Counted from the first letter of the stretch, positions 29,255 to 39,146 are shown. The stretch is DNA of 64,000 bases from Hyphomicrobium sp. D-2 (GCF_029872155.1 NZ_JARXLA010000004.1:291861-355860); one strand, 5' to 3'. Translations and numbers: made by a program. The notes: a model not told the origin generated them from the sequence alone.

Positions 29255-30247
29255 ATGGAACCATCATTTTTCGCCGCGAATACCGGCTTTGAAGTTTTCG
29301 GCGTGCTGCTCGTCATTCTGGCGGTCGTCATCCTGTGGTCGACGGTCAAGATCGTGCCCCAGGGCATGAACTACACGGTCGAGAATTTCGGCCGTTACAC
29401 CCGTACGCTGACGCCCGGCCTGCATATTCTTATCCCGGTGATGGAGCGCATCGGCCACCGAATGAACATGAAGGAGCAGGTGCTCGATATTCCGAGCCAG
29501 GATGTCATCACGCGCGACAACGCCATGGTGCGCGTCAACGGCGTCACCTTCTTTCAGATCTTGAATGCGGCGCGCGCAGCTTACGAAGTGGACGCGCTGG
29601 AGCCTTCGATCGTCAACCTGACGATGACGAATATCCGTACTGTTATGGGCTCGATGGATCTCGACGAACTGCTGTCCAATCGTGATCAGATCAACGCGCG
29701 GCTGTTGCAGGTGCTCGATCAGGCAACGGAAGCCTGGGGCATCAAGGTCACCCGCATCGAGATCAAGGACATCGATCCGCCGCGCGATCTGGTTGACGCG
29801 ATGGCCCGTCAGATGAAGGCTGAACGCGAAAAACGTGCACAGATCCTTGATGCAGAAGGCTCACGTGCAGCGGAAATTCTGCGTGCTGAGGGCGAGAAGC
29901 AGGCCGTGATGCTTGAGGCCGAAGGCCGTAAAGAAGCTGCGTTCCGCGATGCCGAAGCCCGCGAGCGTTCCGCGGAAGCGGAAGCCAGGGCGACGCAGAT
30001 GGTTTCCGACGCCATCGCCAATGGCAACGTGCAGGCCATCAACTACTTCGTCGCCAACAACTACGTGAAGGCCCTTGAATCGCTTGCCAAAGCGCCGAAC
30101 CAGAAAGTGATTTTGATGCCGCTGGAAGCATCCTCGGTTATCGGATCGCTAGCCGGTCTGGCCCAGATCACCGGCGAGGCGTTCGGTAGTGGCTCGGGAG
30201 CGCCTGCGCCATCGACACCGCCGCGAGGCAGCGTGCCGCGCGCCTGA
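29255..30247 (+). CDS. SPFH/stomatin-like membrane protein (QmcA type)
   Basis: 330 residues. One N-terminal membrane helix (FEVFGVLLVILAVVILWSTV) precedes the band-7 domain: IVPQGMNYTVENFGRYTRTL, HILIPVMERI and DVITRDNAMVRVNGVTFFQI. A charged coiled coil (REKRAQILDAEGSRAAEILR and on) ends the domain. These proteins form large membrane microdomain rings and often work with NfeD partners, and two NfeD-type genes follow at once. ATG 29255 is chosen because the longer frame from 29198 adds a non-conserved head. Confidence 0.93.
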   Translation: MEPSFFAANTGFEVFGVLLVILAVVILWSTVKIVPQGMNYTVENFGRYTRTLTPGLHILIPVMERIGHRMNMKEQVLDIPSQDVITRDNAMVRVNGVTFFQILNAARAAYEVDALEPSIVNLTMTNIRTVMGSMDLDELLSNRDQINARLLQVLDQATEAWGIKVTRIEIKDIDPPRDLVDAMARQMKAEREKRAQILDAEGSRAAEILRAEGEKQAVMLEAEGRKEAAFRDAEARERSAEAEARATQMVSDAIANGNVQAINYFVANNYVKALESLAKAPNQKVILMPLEASSVIGSLAGLAQITGEAFGSGSGAPAPSTPPRGSVPRA

Positions 30248-30351
30248 GGATCAGGCTCGAACGATGCAGCGCATGCAGGATCGCAACACAACCATGATGA
30301 TGGTGTGTGGCGGTCCTGCTAAGCTCAGCCAATAGCGGTGGGAGAGTCCTG

Positions 30352-30807
30352 ATGGGGTTGACCGAGTTTTTCTCAAGCCTTGGCGCGTGGAACTGGTTCA
30401 TCCTTGCGGTGGCGCTGTTCGTGCTGGAAGCAATTGTACCTGGCGTGCACTTCGTATGGTTCGGCGCTGCAGCGGCTGTTGTGGGGCTTTTCGGCCTGAC
30501 ATTCGACATCGCGTGGGAGTGGCAACTTATTGCCTTCGCCGTGCTGTCCTGCGCTTCAGTGTTCGTTGCCCGTCGCTACGCCGCGCCGGATATGTCGGCC
30601 AGCGATGAGCCGGATCTTAACTCCCGTGCCGGACAGTATCTGGGCCGTGTGGTGACCGTCGAAGAGGCCATCACCGGGGGGCGCGGAAAAGTGCGCGTCG
30701 GTGACACCGTCTGGAACGCGCAGGGTTCCGATGCGCCACAGGGCGCGATGGTCAGAGTTACGGGAGCAGTCGGAACAGTGCTCGTGGTCGAACATGCGGT
30801 CAATTAA
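30352..30807 (+). CDS. NfeD family membrane protein
   Basis: 151 residues. Two to three membrane helices (FILAVALFVLEAIVPGVHFV, WFGAAAAVVGLFGLTF, LIAFAVLSCASVFVA) lead to a C-terminal OB-like NfeD domain (GQYLGRVVTVEEAITGGRG, GDTVWNAQG, VTGAVGTVLVVE). NfeD proteins pair with SPFH proteins in membrane-quality control; the gene directly follows one. Confidence 0.92.
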   Translation: MGLTEFFSSLGAWNWFILAVALFVLEAIVPGVHFVWFGAAAAVVGLFGLTFDIAWEWQLIAFAVLSCASVFVARRYAAPDMSASDEPDLNSRAGQYLGRVVTVEEAITGGRGKVRVGDTVWNAQGSDAPQGAMVRVTGAVGTVLVVEHAVN

Positions 30808-31213
30808 ACGGGACGCACGTCAGCCGGGCATGTTCGTATGGCTGCTGGCTCTTGTTAGCCTAGTGCTGCCCGTTGCCGGAGTCGCGTTGACGCTCTACGG
30901 GCTTTACCTCGTGCTGGAGAAAGGTGCGGAGGGCTGGTTGTGGGCGCTGGCCGGTGTGGGGCTGCTGATCGTCGACACAATCATTGACCGCAAATGGGCA
31001 TTCTGGAATCGCCGTGAACCGGCTCTCAACCGTCGCGCCGATCTTTTGATCGGACAGGTCGTGACGGTGTCGGCAGCTATTCCCGCTGATGGGCGCGGGC
31101 GGGTTGAAGCCGGCGATGGCGAATGGGCTGCCGATGGCGTTGAGGCCGAAGTCGGCGAACAGCTCCGGGTCAGTGGATCGAAAAATTCGGTGCTTACAGT
31201 CGAGCGCTTGTAA
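30794..31213 (+). CDS. Second NfeD-like membrane protein
   Basis: 139 residues from ATG 30794, overlapping the previous gene by 14 bases; ATG 30830 is an alternative. Two membrane helices (MFVWLLALVSLVLPVAGVAL, GWLWALAGVGLLIVDTII) and an NfeD-like OB end (IGQVVTVSAAIPADGRGRVE, GDGEWAADGVEAEVGEQLRV) make it a diverged paralogue of its neighbour. The ladder SPFH - NfeD - NfeD-like suggests a three-part membrane complex (inference). Confidence 0.8.
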   Translation: MRSIKRDARQPGMFVWLLALVSLVLPVAGVALTLYGLYLVLEKGAEGWLWALAGVGLLIVDTIIDRKWAFWNRREPALNRRADLLIGQVVTVSAAIPADGRGRVEAGDGEWAADGVEAEVGEQLRVSGSKNSVLTVERL

Positions 31214-31259
31214 TCAGCTCTCCGCGCAACAAACGCTGCACGAACGCTCTACCTTCCGC

Positions 31260-31859
31260 CTACGCAACGCCTTTGCCACCGATTGTGAGATGCTTGCGAA
31301 TAGCCTCGAGCTGGTCGGTGATCGCGGCTTTGTCCGGCGTGTCGAGCGCGTAAAAATCAAAGCGGATGTTTGATTGCAGGTTCGGCAGCAGCGTTGGCAG
31401 CGACGTGGCAAAGAACGTGCGCGTGGCATCACCGCAGGCGTCCGTCTCCTCTTCGTTGCGGCCGTGGGTGACGATGACAATCATTTCGCGGATGTGCGTC
31501 AGCAGCGGCGAGATCTGATCGCCCGCGATGCGATACGCGATGCCCGGCCTCCACACCCGCTCGAAATATCCCTTCAGCAGCGCCGGCATGTCGTACATCC
31601 ACACCGGCAGAATGAAGATGACGCGCTCGGCTTGGCTCAGATGCTCGGCCAGATCGGTGAGATCGGTAGGGATCTCATCGCGGAAGAAGTTTGCGTATTC
31701 AGCTGGTGAGATGACTGGATTGAAGTACGTCTGATTGAGATCGTCGCTCAGTACATCGCGCCCCTGAGCCTGCAGCGTCTGCGTCACCATTCGCGCCACT
31801 TGCCCGCACAGGCTTTGTTCCGAAGGGTGACAGGTGACGAGGAGATCGGCGGACGGCAT
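31260..31859 (-). CDS. NAD(P)H quinone oxidoreductase-like flavoprotein
   Basis: 199 residues with a flavodoxin-like fold: ADLLVTCHPSEQSLCGQVAR at the phosphate loop, then DDLNQTYFNPVISPAEYANF, FILPVWMYDMPALLKGYFER (FMN/FAD edge) and VTHGRNEEETD. It matches the NQO1/MdaB-type quinone reductase family. It faces the NfeD pair convergently and is not in a clear operon. ATG 31859 is preferred over 31919 by homologue length. Confidence 0.85.
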   Translation of the reverse strand: MPSADLLVTCHPSEQSLCGQVARMVTQTLQAQGRDVLSDDLNQTYFNPVISPAEYANFFRDEIPTDLTDLAEHLSQAERVIFILPVWMYDMPALLKGYFERVWRPGIAYRIAGDQISPLLTHIREMIVIVTHGRNEEETDACGDATRTFFATSLPTLLPNLQSNIRFDFYALDTPDKAAITDQLEAIRKHLTIGGKGVA

Positions 31860-31995
31860 CAGGCGTATTTTCCGACAGTATCTTGAGGGCATACGCAGGC
31901 CGCCGCTTCCGGAGCGCAATTAGTCTCTGGCAACGGGATGGCGCGGACGACAGCCAAGCGCTTTTAAAGCTGCAGGCAGCAGGATAACCGGCTGC

Positions 31996-33021
31996 TTATG
32001 CAACGCCAGCCCGCAGCAGGTCGTGGACGTGAATGATGCCCACCGGCTTGCCGCGTTCCACCACGAACAGCGCCGTGATGCGCGAAGCGTTGATCTGTTC
32101 CAGTGCGGCCGAGGCAAGCATGCCCGGCTTCACCGTTTTCGGTGACCGGGTCATGATGTCGACCGTACGGCGCAGAATGAGATTTTCGCCCATGTGACGC
32201 CGCAAGTCGCCGTCGGTGACGATGCCGACCAGCTTGCCCTTCGCGTCGACGATGCCAAGGCAGCCGAGGCTCTTCTGCGTCATGGTGACGAGCGCATCGC
32301 TCATCTGATCGGTGTCGCGCGCGATCGGCATGCGGTCGCCCGTGTGCATCACATCAGCGACGTACTTCAGGCTTGCGCCCAGCGAGCCACCCGGATGGAA
32401 CGCCTTGAATTCCTGCGGCGTGAAACCGCGCGCTTCCAGCAGGGCGATGGCTAGGCAATCGCCGAGCGCAAGCTGCATGGTCGTGGATGTTGTTGGCGCC
32501 AATCCGTGCGGACAGGCTTCCTTGGCGCGCGGCAGTTCCAGAACGACGTCGGAATGCTTACCGAGCGCCGACTCGCTGCGCGACGTAATTGCAACCAGCG
32601 GCACGTTATATCGGCGCGAGTAGGTGATCAGCGGTTTGAGTTCGACCGTTTCGCCTGACCATGAAAGCGCGAGCAATACGTCGTCGGTGGTCACCATGCC
32701 GAGGTCGCCATGGGAGGCTTCGGTCGGGTGCACAAAGAAAGCGGGCCGGCCTGTTGAAGCGAACGTGGCGGCGATCTTCTGGCCGACATGCCCGCTCTTG
32801 CCGATGCCGGTGACGACCACACGGCCCTTGGCCGCACGCATCACCCGCACCGCTTCAGCGAACGCGCGCGCCATCTCACCCGTCAGAGCTTCGCGCAGGA
32901 GATTGAGGCCGTCGCACTCCAGATCCAGGGTGCGCAATGCGGACGCAACGGGAAGCCTGCCGAGTTTCTTGTCGCCCTCAACGCTTTTCAAATTACGCAA
33001 AGGCCCGTCGGTCGCTGTCAT
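31996..33021 (-). CDS. kdsD: Arabinose-5-phosphate isomerase (KdsD/KpsF)
   Basis: 341 residues: an SIS domain (RVVVTGIGKSGHVGQKIAAT, FVHPTEASHGDLGMV, LALSWSGETVELKPLITYS) followed by two CBS domains (VADVMHTGDRMPIARDTDQM, IVTDGDLRRHMGENL, and the last to VHDLLRAGVA). It isomerises ribulose-5-phosphate to arabinose-5-phosphate for Kdo synthesis in LPS. ATG 33021 has a G-rich ribosome site; the longer frame to 33087 adds an unrelated head. Confidence 0.94.
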   Translation of the reverse strand: MTATDGPLRNLKSVEGDKKLGRLPVASALRTLDLECDGLNLLREALTGEMARAFAEAVRVMRAAKGRVVVTGIGKSGHVGQKIAATFASTGRPAFFVHPTEASHGDLGMVTTDDVLLALSWSGETVELKPLITYSRRYNVPLVAITSRSESALGKHSDVVLELPRAKEACPHGLAPTTSTTMQLALGDCLAIALLEARGFTPQEFKAFHPGGSLGASLKYVADVMHTGDRMPIARDTDQMSDALVTMTQKSLGCLGIVDAKGKLVGIVTDGDLRRHMGENLILRRTVDIMTRSPKTVKPGMLASAALEQINASRITALFVVERGKPVGIIHVHDLLRAGVA

Positions 33022-33206
33022 CGCCCTATGCCCCCGATGGCTAAGTGTTAACAACTTCTTACAATTTTCAGGCCGTGTCCAGCTCATGCAACACGTCTTG
33101 CACGATCTTTGGAGCCGTCCCGGCCGTCAATCTAAACAGACCGTTAACCGACGCTCTTTAGCGTTCCAATGGTCTTGTACAGCGTTCACGTGGTGGAATT
33201 TGTCAC

Positions 33207-34997
33207 ATGGGAGCGTCTGTGTCCGGCATCCGCATGATCGTGGGGCTTCTGTTCGGCTGCGCCGTTATTGTCGGCGCGGCGCGAATTTTCGCGCCTGCTC
33301 CGGCGGTGGCCCAGATCCTTGATCCGCCACAGCGCGCTGCTGAGCCGCGACGGCCTCTGCTGCGCCCCACGCTTCCAGATGATTCGGTCTTCGAGCAGGA
33401 AGATCAAAACGCGTTCGATGATGGCCGCTTCGGCATCGATCAGCCCGCGCCCCGCCGACCGCTGCTGCGTCCGGGCACGGATGATGAGGGCGAGGGCATC
33501 GAACTGGGCACCGGCGTAGATAGCGGACAAGAGCAAACCGCACAGCAAGGTGCTGAGGGCAATGCGTTGCCGGGCATGCTGCCGGCTGATGCGAACGCCG
33601 AGGATGGCCGCGGGCGCCTGACCATCGCGGGTGACGGCGATCCCGTCTCATTGGCAGAACCGCAGGCGCCAATGGATGGTGTCATCGATCTGTCCGAGCC
33701 GGAAGCGCCGATGGAAGGCGAAGAGGATATAACGGCTGCGGATATGCGGTCGCCGGACGATGTGCGGGCGTTCGCGATGGAACCGGCGGGGTACGATCCG
33801 CTATTGCTGCAGGCCGATGAGATCAATCTCATCATGGGGCGCAGCAACTTTCAGGGCTTTGTGCTGGATCCATTCCCGCAGCTCGGCACACGCATTGGCA
33901 GCTTCACGCTCTATTCGAATGTGGATGCCTATTACGATTACAACAGCAACCTGTTCGCTTCACCGGTTGCGCTGGGTGACAGCTCGCTTGTGTTGCGTCC
34001 GGCTGGGCGGCTGGTATCAAACTGGGCACGCCATGCGGTGGAACTGCGCGGTAGCGCCGATTTCAGCTTCCATGATCGCTACCCATCGGAGAACGATAAA
34101 GCATATCTGGTAGAGGGGCTTGGCCGTCTCGACATAACCAGCCGCACCAACCTGCAAGGTTTGATCGCGCATCAGGAAGCGCAGGAAAGTCGCTCCGCCA
34201 TCAACGCGATCTCGGTGGGATCGCGGCCGAACATCAATGTCGATCGCTATCGCGCCGCATTCAATCACCGTTTCAATCGGCTGTCGGTGCAGGCGCGGGG
34301 TTCGATCATCGATACCTCGTATAGCGATGATGTCATTTTCGGCTTTTTGCAAAGCAACGCCGATCGCAATTACACGCTGTATGAGCAGGCATTCCGCCCG
34401 CAATGGGAGTTCTCTCCCTATCTGTTCCTGTTCTCAGACATCGCGATCAATCAGCGCGACTACAACGTCGCCACTTACTCCGATGGCATCAATCGTTCAT
34501 CGCAGGGCGAGCGTTACCGCGTCGGCGTATCATTTGGAAACGTGAGCGAAATCCTGCGCGGCAGTATCAGCCTGGGCTACGGCCGTCAGCAGATCAACAA
34601 CCATGAACTGCCTGTGGTCGATGGACTGCTGATCGATGCCGACCTTGCATGGCAGGTGACGCCGCTGACGACGCTGCAATTCGTGGCGACAAGTGAAGTT
34701 GCGGAAACGACGACCGCTGGTTCGCCTGGCGTTATGGAACGCACTTATGGTCTGGAAGCGCGGCACTCTTTCACGCAAAACCTTGTCGGCATTGCAGGCG
34801 TGGGCTTCATGACGCGTGATTTCATTGGTGTTGGACAAACGGAAGAGCAGTTCAGCGGAGCGGTGGGCGCCGACTATTATCTCAACCGTTGGGCGGTTCT
34901 GTTCGCACGCTATGAATACACAGACTTCCAGTCTTCATGGCCAGCAGGCAGTTACACGGCCAACGAAATACAGGCTGGTGTACGTCTGCGACACTGA
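33207..34997 (+). CDS. Outer-membrane beta-barrel protein (BBP2-like)
   Basis: 596 residues. A signal peptide (to about residue 35, AVA cleavage) and a Pro/Arg/acidic low-complexity region (about residues 40-210, with repeated RRPLLRP) precede a barrel of about 380 residues. The barrel has alternating aromatic strands (GSFTLYSNVDAYYDYNSNLF, NRWAVLFARYEYTDFQS) and ends VRLRH. This matches the outer-membrane beta-barrel family seen near exopolysaccharide genes. It neighbours kdsD and galU, so a role in surface polysaccharide is plausible (inference). Confidence 0.75.
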   Translation: MGASVSGIRMIVGLLFGCAVIVGAARIFAPAPAVAQILDPPQRAAEPRRPLLRPTLPDDSVFEQEDQNAFDDGRFGIDQPAPRRPLLRPGTDDEGEGIELGTGVDSGQEQTAQQGAEGNALPGMLPADANAEDGRGRLTIAGDGDPVSLAEPQAPMDGVIDLSEPEAPMEGEEDITAADMRSPDDVRAFAMEPAGYDPLLLQADEINLIMGRSNFQGFVLDPFPQLGTRIGSFTLYSNVDAYYDYNSNLFASPVALGDSSLVLRPAGRLVSNWARHAVELRGSADFSFHDRYPSENDKAYLVEGLGRLDITSRTNLQGLIAHQEAQESRSAINAISVGSRPNINVDRYRAAFNHRFNRLSVQARGSIIDTSYSDDVIFGFLQSNADRNYTLYEQAFRPQWEFSPYLFLFSDIAINQRDYNVATYSDGINRSSQGERYRVGVSFGNVSEILRGSISLGYGRQQINNHELPVVDGLLIDADLAWQVTPLTTLQFVATSEVAETTTAGSPGVMERTYGLEARHSFTQNLVGIAGVGFMTRDFIGVGQTEEQFSGAVGADYYLNRWAVLFARYEYTDFQSSWPAGSYTANEIQAGVRLRH

Positions 34998-35058
34998 TTG
35001 AGCGCCGCAGACGTTGTGTGGTGGCGCAGGCGATGGCGCACGTAGTGGCGCAGCAGCG

Positions 35059-35940
35059 TCAAGCCAGCTTCGCCAACCCGGCTTTGAGCGCATTGGCAAG
35101 CTCAGGGCGCTCAAGTCCGTAGGCGATATTCGCCAGCAGGAAGCCTAGCTTGGTGCCAGTGTCATAGATTGTGCCGTCGAAGCGTACGGCATGGAACGGT
35201 TTACCGGCTTGCAACATGGCCAGCATGGCATCGGTGAGCTGGATTTCTCCGCCAGCGCCGCGCTCCTGCGTTGCCAGAATATCGAACACTTCGGGCTGCA
35301 GAATGTAGCGTCCGGTGATGTGCAGGTTGGACGGGGCGGTTCCCTGCTTTGGCTTCTCAACCATCTTGGCGATGCGCGAAACTTTCTCGCTGGCATCGTC
35401 AACGCCGACGATACCGTACTGATGCGTTTCGCTTTCAGGCACCGGCGATACAGCGATGAGATTGCCGCCGTGATTGTTATAAGCGTCCATCATTTCGGCC
35501 AGACAGCCATCGCCGCCGTGGTGCAGCATATCCGGCAGCAGCAGCGCAAACGGTTCGTCGCCGATGACTTCGCGCGCGCACCAAACAGCGTGGCCCAATC
35601 CTAACGGCGCCTGTTGGCGCGTGAAGCTGGTGCAACCCGGCCCAGGCAGATCGCTGGCGAGTTCTTCCAGCTCTTTGATTTTGCCACGCTGATTGAGCGT
35701 CGCTTCGAGTTCGGGTGCGTGGTCGAAGTGGTCTTCGATGGTTGCTTTGTTGCGTCCGGTGACGAATACGAAATGCTCAATGCCGGCCGCGCGCGCTTCA
35801 TCCACGACGTGCTGAATGACGGGGCGGTCGACGACGGTCAGCATTTCCTTCGGAATGGTCTTGGTCGCAGGCAGAAAGCGCGTGCCTAGCCCCGCAACCG
35901 GAAACACGGCCTTGCGGATGCGTTTGGACGTCACGGACAT
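35059..35940 (-). CDS. galU: UTP--glucose-1-phosphate uridylyltransferase
   Basis: 293 residues. The N-terminal KAVFPVAGLGTRFLPATKTI (nucleotide loop), VVDRPVIQHVVDEARAAGIE, ALLLPDMLHH and VEKPKQGTAPSNLHITGRYI are diagnostic. It makes UDP-glucose for glycans. It is divergent from galE, the enzyme that would use its product. Confidence 0.96.
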   Translation of the reverse strand: MSVTSKRIRKAVFPVAGLGTRFLPATKTIPKEMLTVVDRPVIQHVVDEARAAGIEHFVFVTGRNKATIEDHFDHAPELEATLNQRGKIKELEELASDLPGPGCTSFTRQQAPLGLGHAVWCAREVIGDEPFALLLPDMLHHGGDGCLAEMMDAYNNHGGNLIAVSPVPESETHQYGIVGVDDASEKVSRIAKMVEKPKQGTAPSNLHITGRYILQPEVFDILATQERGAGGEIQLTDAMLAMLQAGKPFHAVRFDGTIYDTGTKLGFLLANIAYGLERPELANALKAGLAKLA

Positions 35941-36163
35941 TGGAAACTCCCGGAAGCAAGTCGCTTGCGTTTAAGGGGTTCTTGGGGTGTTGCGGAGTAG
36001 TCGGGCGAAGCTGAGCATGAACTGGCTCAGTTCTTGAAAGAGATGCGATATATCCTTGGGGACGATCTGCGGTGCGCGGTCGCTTGAATCAAGGCATAGT
36101 TAACGCCCCGTATTGGTGCGGATTTCGGCGATCGACGACAGCGTCGGGAAGGTGTGAACCAAG

Positions 36164-37160
36164 ATGACCATCCTCGTTACCGGCGGTGCCGGATATATCG
36201 GCAGCCATATGGTTCTTGAGCTGCTGGACAGCGGCGAAAATGTGGTCGTCCTCGATAATCTTTCGACCGGCTTCCGGTGGGCTGTGCCGGAGCTTGCCAC
36301 CCTTGTTGTGGGCGACATCGGCGATCAGGAACTGGTCCGCAGCATCGTGCGCAAGCATGGCGTGAAGGCGATCATTCACTTTGCCGGTTCGATCGTTGTG
36401 CCAGAGTCGGTCGTGGATCCGCTGGGCTATTATCATAACAACACGGTCAAGTCGCGCGCCCTGATGGAAGTGGCGGTTGAGCTCGGCATCGAACACTTCA
36501 TCTTCTCCTCGACGGCGGCGGTGTACGGCAACCCGCAGGAAATTCCTGTGCGGGAGGACGCGCCGCTGGCTCCGGTTTCGCCCTACGGGTCGTCCAAGCT
36601 GATGACCGAAATCATGCTGGCGGATACGGCGAGAGCCCATAATTTCCGGTATGTTGCTTTGCGTTATTTCAACGTGGCGGGGGCCGATCCGAAGGGACGC
36701 ACCGGCCAGTCCACACCTAACGCAACACACCTGATTAAGGTTGCCTCGGAAGTGGCGCTGGGCAGGCGGCCATACATCGAAGTGTTTGGCACCGATTACG
36801 AAACTGCGGACGGCACCTGCGTGCGCGACTACATCCACGTCACCGATCTGGTGCGCGCGCATATGGCTGCGCTGCGGCATCTGCGCGATGGCGGTGCCTC
36901 GGAAATCTTCAATTGCGGCTACTCGAAGGGCTTCTCGGTTCTTGAAGTGGTCGACGCTGTAAAGCGTGTGGTCTGGTTCGGACTTTGAGGTGCGTCTGTC
37001 GCCGCGCCGGGCCGGTGATCCGGCAGCGATTGTAGCGGCATCGGACAAGATCCGCGTGCGGCTGGTGATGGCGCCCTGAATACGACGATCTCTGATAACG
37101 ATCACACGCAATGCGCTGGCTTGGGAAACCCATCTGAAGCAGTTCAAGAACGCAAGTTAA
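36164..37160 (+). pseudogene. galE: UDP-glucose 4-epimerase with frameshifted 3' end
   Basis: The first 264 residues are normal: TILVTGGAGYIGSHMVLELL (NAD loop), DNLSTGF, the active-site VSPYGSSKLM (YxxxK) and ALRYFNVAGADPKGRTGQST. After AVKRV at about 36965 one extra G shifts the frame to a stop at 36986. Ancestral sequence resumes one frame over (SGSDFEVRLSPRRAGDPAAI). It shifts again near 37066 (then RPEYDDL) and once more near 37090, ending ALAWETHLKQFKNAS at 37160. At least three indels lie in about 130 bases. Without its C-terminal substrate domain the product is probably inactive. Confidence 0.9.
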
Positions 37161-37382
37161 GCGGCCCGCGCGACAGCAAAGTTAGCGTCTGTTAATGGCG
37201 GTTAACGCCCGTTTATCTTGAGGGTCTGAAAAATGCGCCTATTTATGGCGCATATGGTTTCGTCACGGCTTATCCCCGTTCCAATGATCGGGCCGCAATC
37301 GGTCAGGTCGATGTTTGGAACCGGCCCGTTCCGCAACTGCCTCGCCGCTCCAGTTCAAACTCACCAGAAGGATCGATCGACG

Positions 37383-38651
37383 ATGAGCATCCTCCGAAAT
37401 GGCATGCGCGAAGTCATCTCGCACGCCGTTGCAATGGCCGCTGTCGCCATGCTGCTGACCGCTGGGGTATCCGCTCCGGCAGCGGCTGAGACCTGGGATG
37501 AGTTTGTCAACGGACTTTGGCCTGAAGCTGAGGCGCAGGGTGTCTCGCGCAAGACGTTCGACGATGCCTTCCGTGGATTGAAACCAGACCTGTCGCTGCC
37601 CGATCTCATCATTCCGGGCAAGAAGCGGGACGACAGTGCTGGCCAGGCCGAGTTCACCAAGTCGGCGTTTGAATATCTGAACCTGAAGTATCTTTCCTCG
37701 CTCTCGGAGAAGGGGCGCAAGTTCCTCAAGGACCACGAGAAGGAAATCATCGAGATCGAACGCCGGACAGGCGTTGATCGCTACATCATGGTGGCGATCT
37801 GGGGCCGCGAAACGGCATATGGCCGCCACAAGCTTCCGCACGATGCCATCCGTGTGCTGGCAACGCAGGCTTACACGGGGCGCCGCAAGGATCAGTTCCG
37901 CGCTGAAATTCTCGCTGCACTGAAGATGCTGCAAGAAGGCGTGCCGCGCGCCAAGATGCGCGCTTCGTGGGCCGGCGCCGTTGGCCAGACGCAGTTCATG
38001 CCGACGGAATATTTCCAGCATCTTGAAGACGGCGATGGCGACGGCAAGGTCGACATTTTCGATTCTGTTCCCGACGCGCTTGCATCGGCTGCGCGCCAGC
38101 TTGCCAACAAGGGTTGGGTGCGCGGTTTGCGTTGGGGCTATGAGATCGATCTGCCGGCAAACGGCGACTGCTCGCTTGAAGGCCCGCCCGGCGAGCGCAC
38201 CATCGGCGAATGGCGCAAGCTGGGTTTGAAGCGGCACGGCAAGACACCGTTCAAGCCCGCTGAAGACAGCATCAGCGCCTATCTGATGATGCCATCGGGC
38301 TCGTTCGGTCCGGGCTTCCTGGCGACGGAAAACTTCAGGGTCATCCGCCTCTACAATACGTCCGATCTTTACGCGCTGTTCGTTGGCGATCTTGCAGATC
38401 GGATTGCAGGCGGTGGCGGCTTCCATGTGCCTGCCGCCAAGGTTGCGCAGCCGCGCACGGCGCAGGTCAGCGAGATCCAGGCGCGGCTTGCCGAGCTTGG
38501 CTATGGCATCGACATCGTGGACGGCAAGATCGGTTCCAACACGCGGCGGCAGGTTGGCACGTATCAGAAGGCGAGCGGTCTGAAGATCACCTGCTGGCCG
38601 ACCGAGGATGTACTGAAGAGCCTGCGCGCCAATCCAGCCAGCAACCCGTAA
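37383..38651 (+). CDS. Lytic murein transglycosylase (MltB family) with peptidoglycan-binding domain
   Basis: 422 residues. A signal peptide to about residue 37 is followed by the SLT/MltB domain: SLPDLIIPGKKRDDSAGQAE, the catalytic region GVDRYIMVAIWGRETAYGRH with the active Glu, WAGAVGQTQFMPTEYFQH and DIFDSVPDALASAARQLANK. A C-terminal peptidoglycan-binding repeat (ARLAELGYGIDIVDGKIGSN) completes it. It cleaves glycan strands to 1,6-anhydro ends. ATG 37383 has AGAAGGA about 10 bases upstream; a longer frame to 37233 is leader. Confidence 0.94.
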   Translation: MSILRNGMREVISHAVAMAAVAMLLTAGVSAPAAAETWDEFVNGLWPEAEAQGVSRKTFDDAFRGLKPDLSLPDLIIPGKKRDDSAGQAEFTKSAFEYLNLKYLSSLSEKGRKFLKDHEKEIIEIERRTGVDRYIMVAIWGRETAYGRHKLPHDAIRVLATQAYTGRRKDQFRAEILAALKMLQEGVPRAKMRASWAGAVGQTQFMPTEYFQHLEDGDGDGKVDIFDSVPDALASAARQLANKGWVRGLRWGYEIDLPANGDCSLEGPPGERTIGEWRKLGLKRHGKTPFKPAEDSISAYLMMPSGSFGPGFLATENFRVIRLYNTSDLYALFVGDLADRIAGGGGFHVPAAKVAQPRTAQVSEIQARLAELGYGIDIVDGKIGSNTRRQVGTYQKASGLKITCWPTEDVLKSLRANPASNP

Positions 38652-38661
38652 TACGTTTTTC

Positions 38662-38699
38662 GCACCGGCGTTCCGCTTCGCGGAGCTGGCCGCCGGTGC
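38662..38699 (+). repeat. Long hairpin after the transglycosylase gene
   Basis: GCACCGGCG pairs with CGCCGGTGC around an inner TCCGC-TTC-GCGGA stem. A T-run lies before, not after it, so it is not a standard terminator; it may be a 3' stabiliser or terminate poorly. Confidence 0.45.
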
Positions 38700-38866
38700 A
38701 TGATGACATCGCATCAGCAGCGGCCCGTGCGCAGGAACATTGCAGATCCTGCGCGCTTCACCGTTGCGGCGATCCCGCCCCCTCGCCGGCAAGGCGATAC
38801 GGGACGCGACTGCTCACGCTAGATAACCGCGGGGCATGTCGCTGCTGGTCGCCTAACTAAACTTCC

Positions 38867-38884
38867 TCCCGGCGTAGGCCGGGA
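38867..38884. repeat. Short palindromic intergenic sequence
   Basis: TCCCGGC-GTAG-GCCGGGA is a perfect palindrome in the gene-free 38652-39146 stretch. Short GC palindromes of this form are a common dispersed element in Alphaproteobacteria. No other copy is seen in the window. Confidence 0.4.
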
Positions 38885-39146
38885 TCTACGCAAATCTTTG
38901 CCATGATGCGGCTGGAAAGAGGCTCTTCCGGCGCCGCGCATGCTATTTCAGCTGATCGAGCGTTGAAGCTGGCGTGGATTTCGACTGTTGTCGGGATGAC
39001 GGGGGAAAGCGTCGAACGACTGCACTTCAAGCGTGAGATTATCTGAGGCTACCCAAGCGATGCGGGGATGACGCCATGGGGTTTGAGCTTTTTTCTTTAC
39101 GTACGGACCCCAGGCAATATGGCTTGCGTGGTTTCTGTGCGTCATA

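Noticed and set aside
37263..38792. 509-residue open frame on the minus strand
   Set aside because: It is opposite the lytic transglycosylase, and its composition (Arg/His/Gln-rich) is that of an antisense shadow of GC-rich coding DNA.
38867..39120. Transposon end repeats around the AT-rich 121-residue gene
   Set aside because: One short palindrome is present, but no matching inverted or direct repeats flank the gene.
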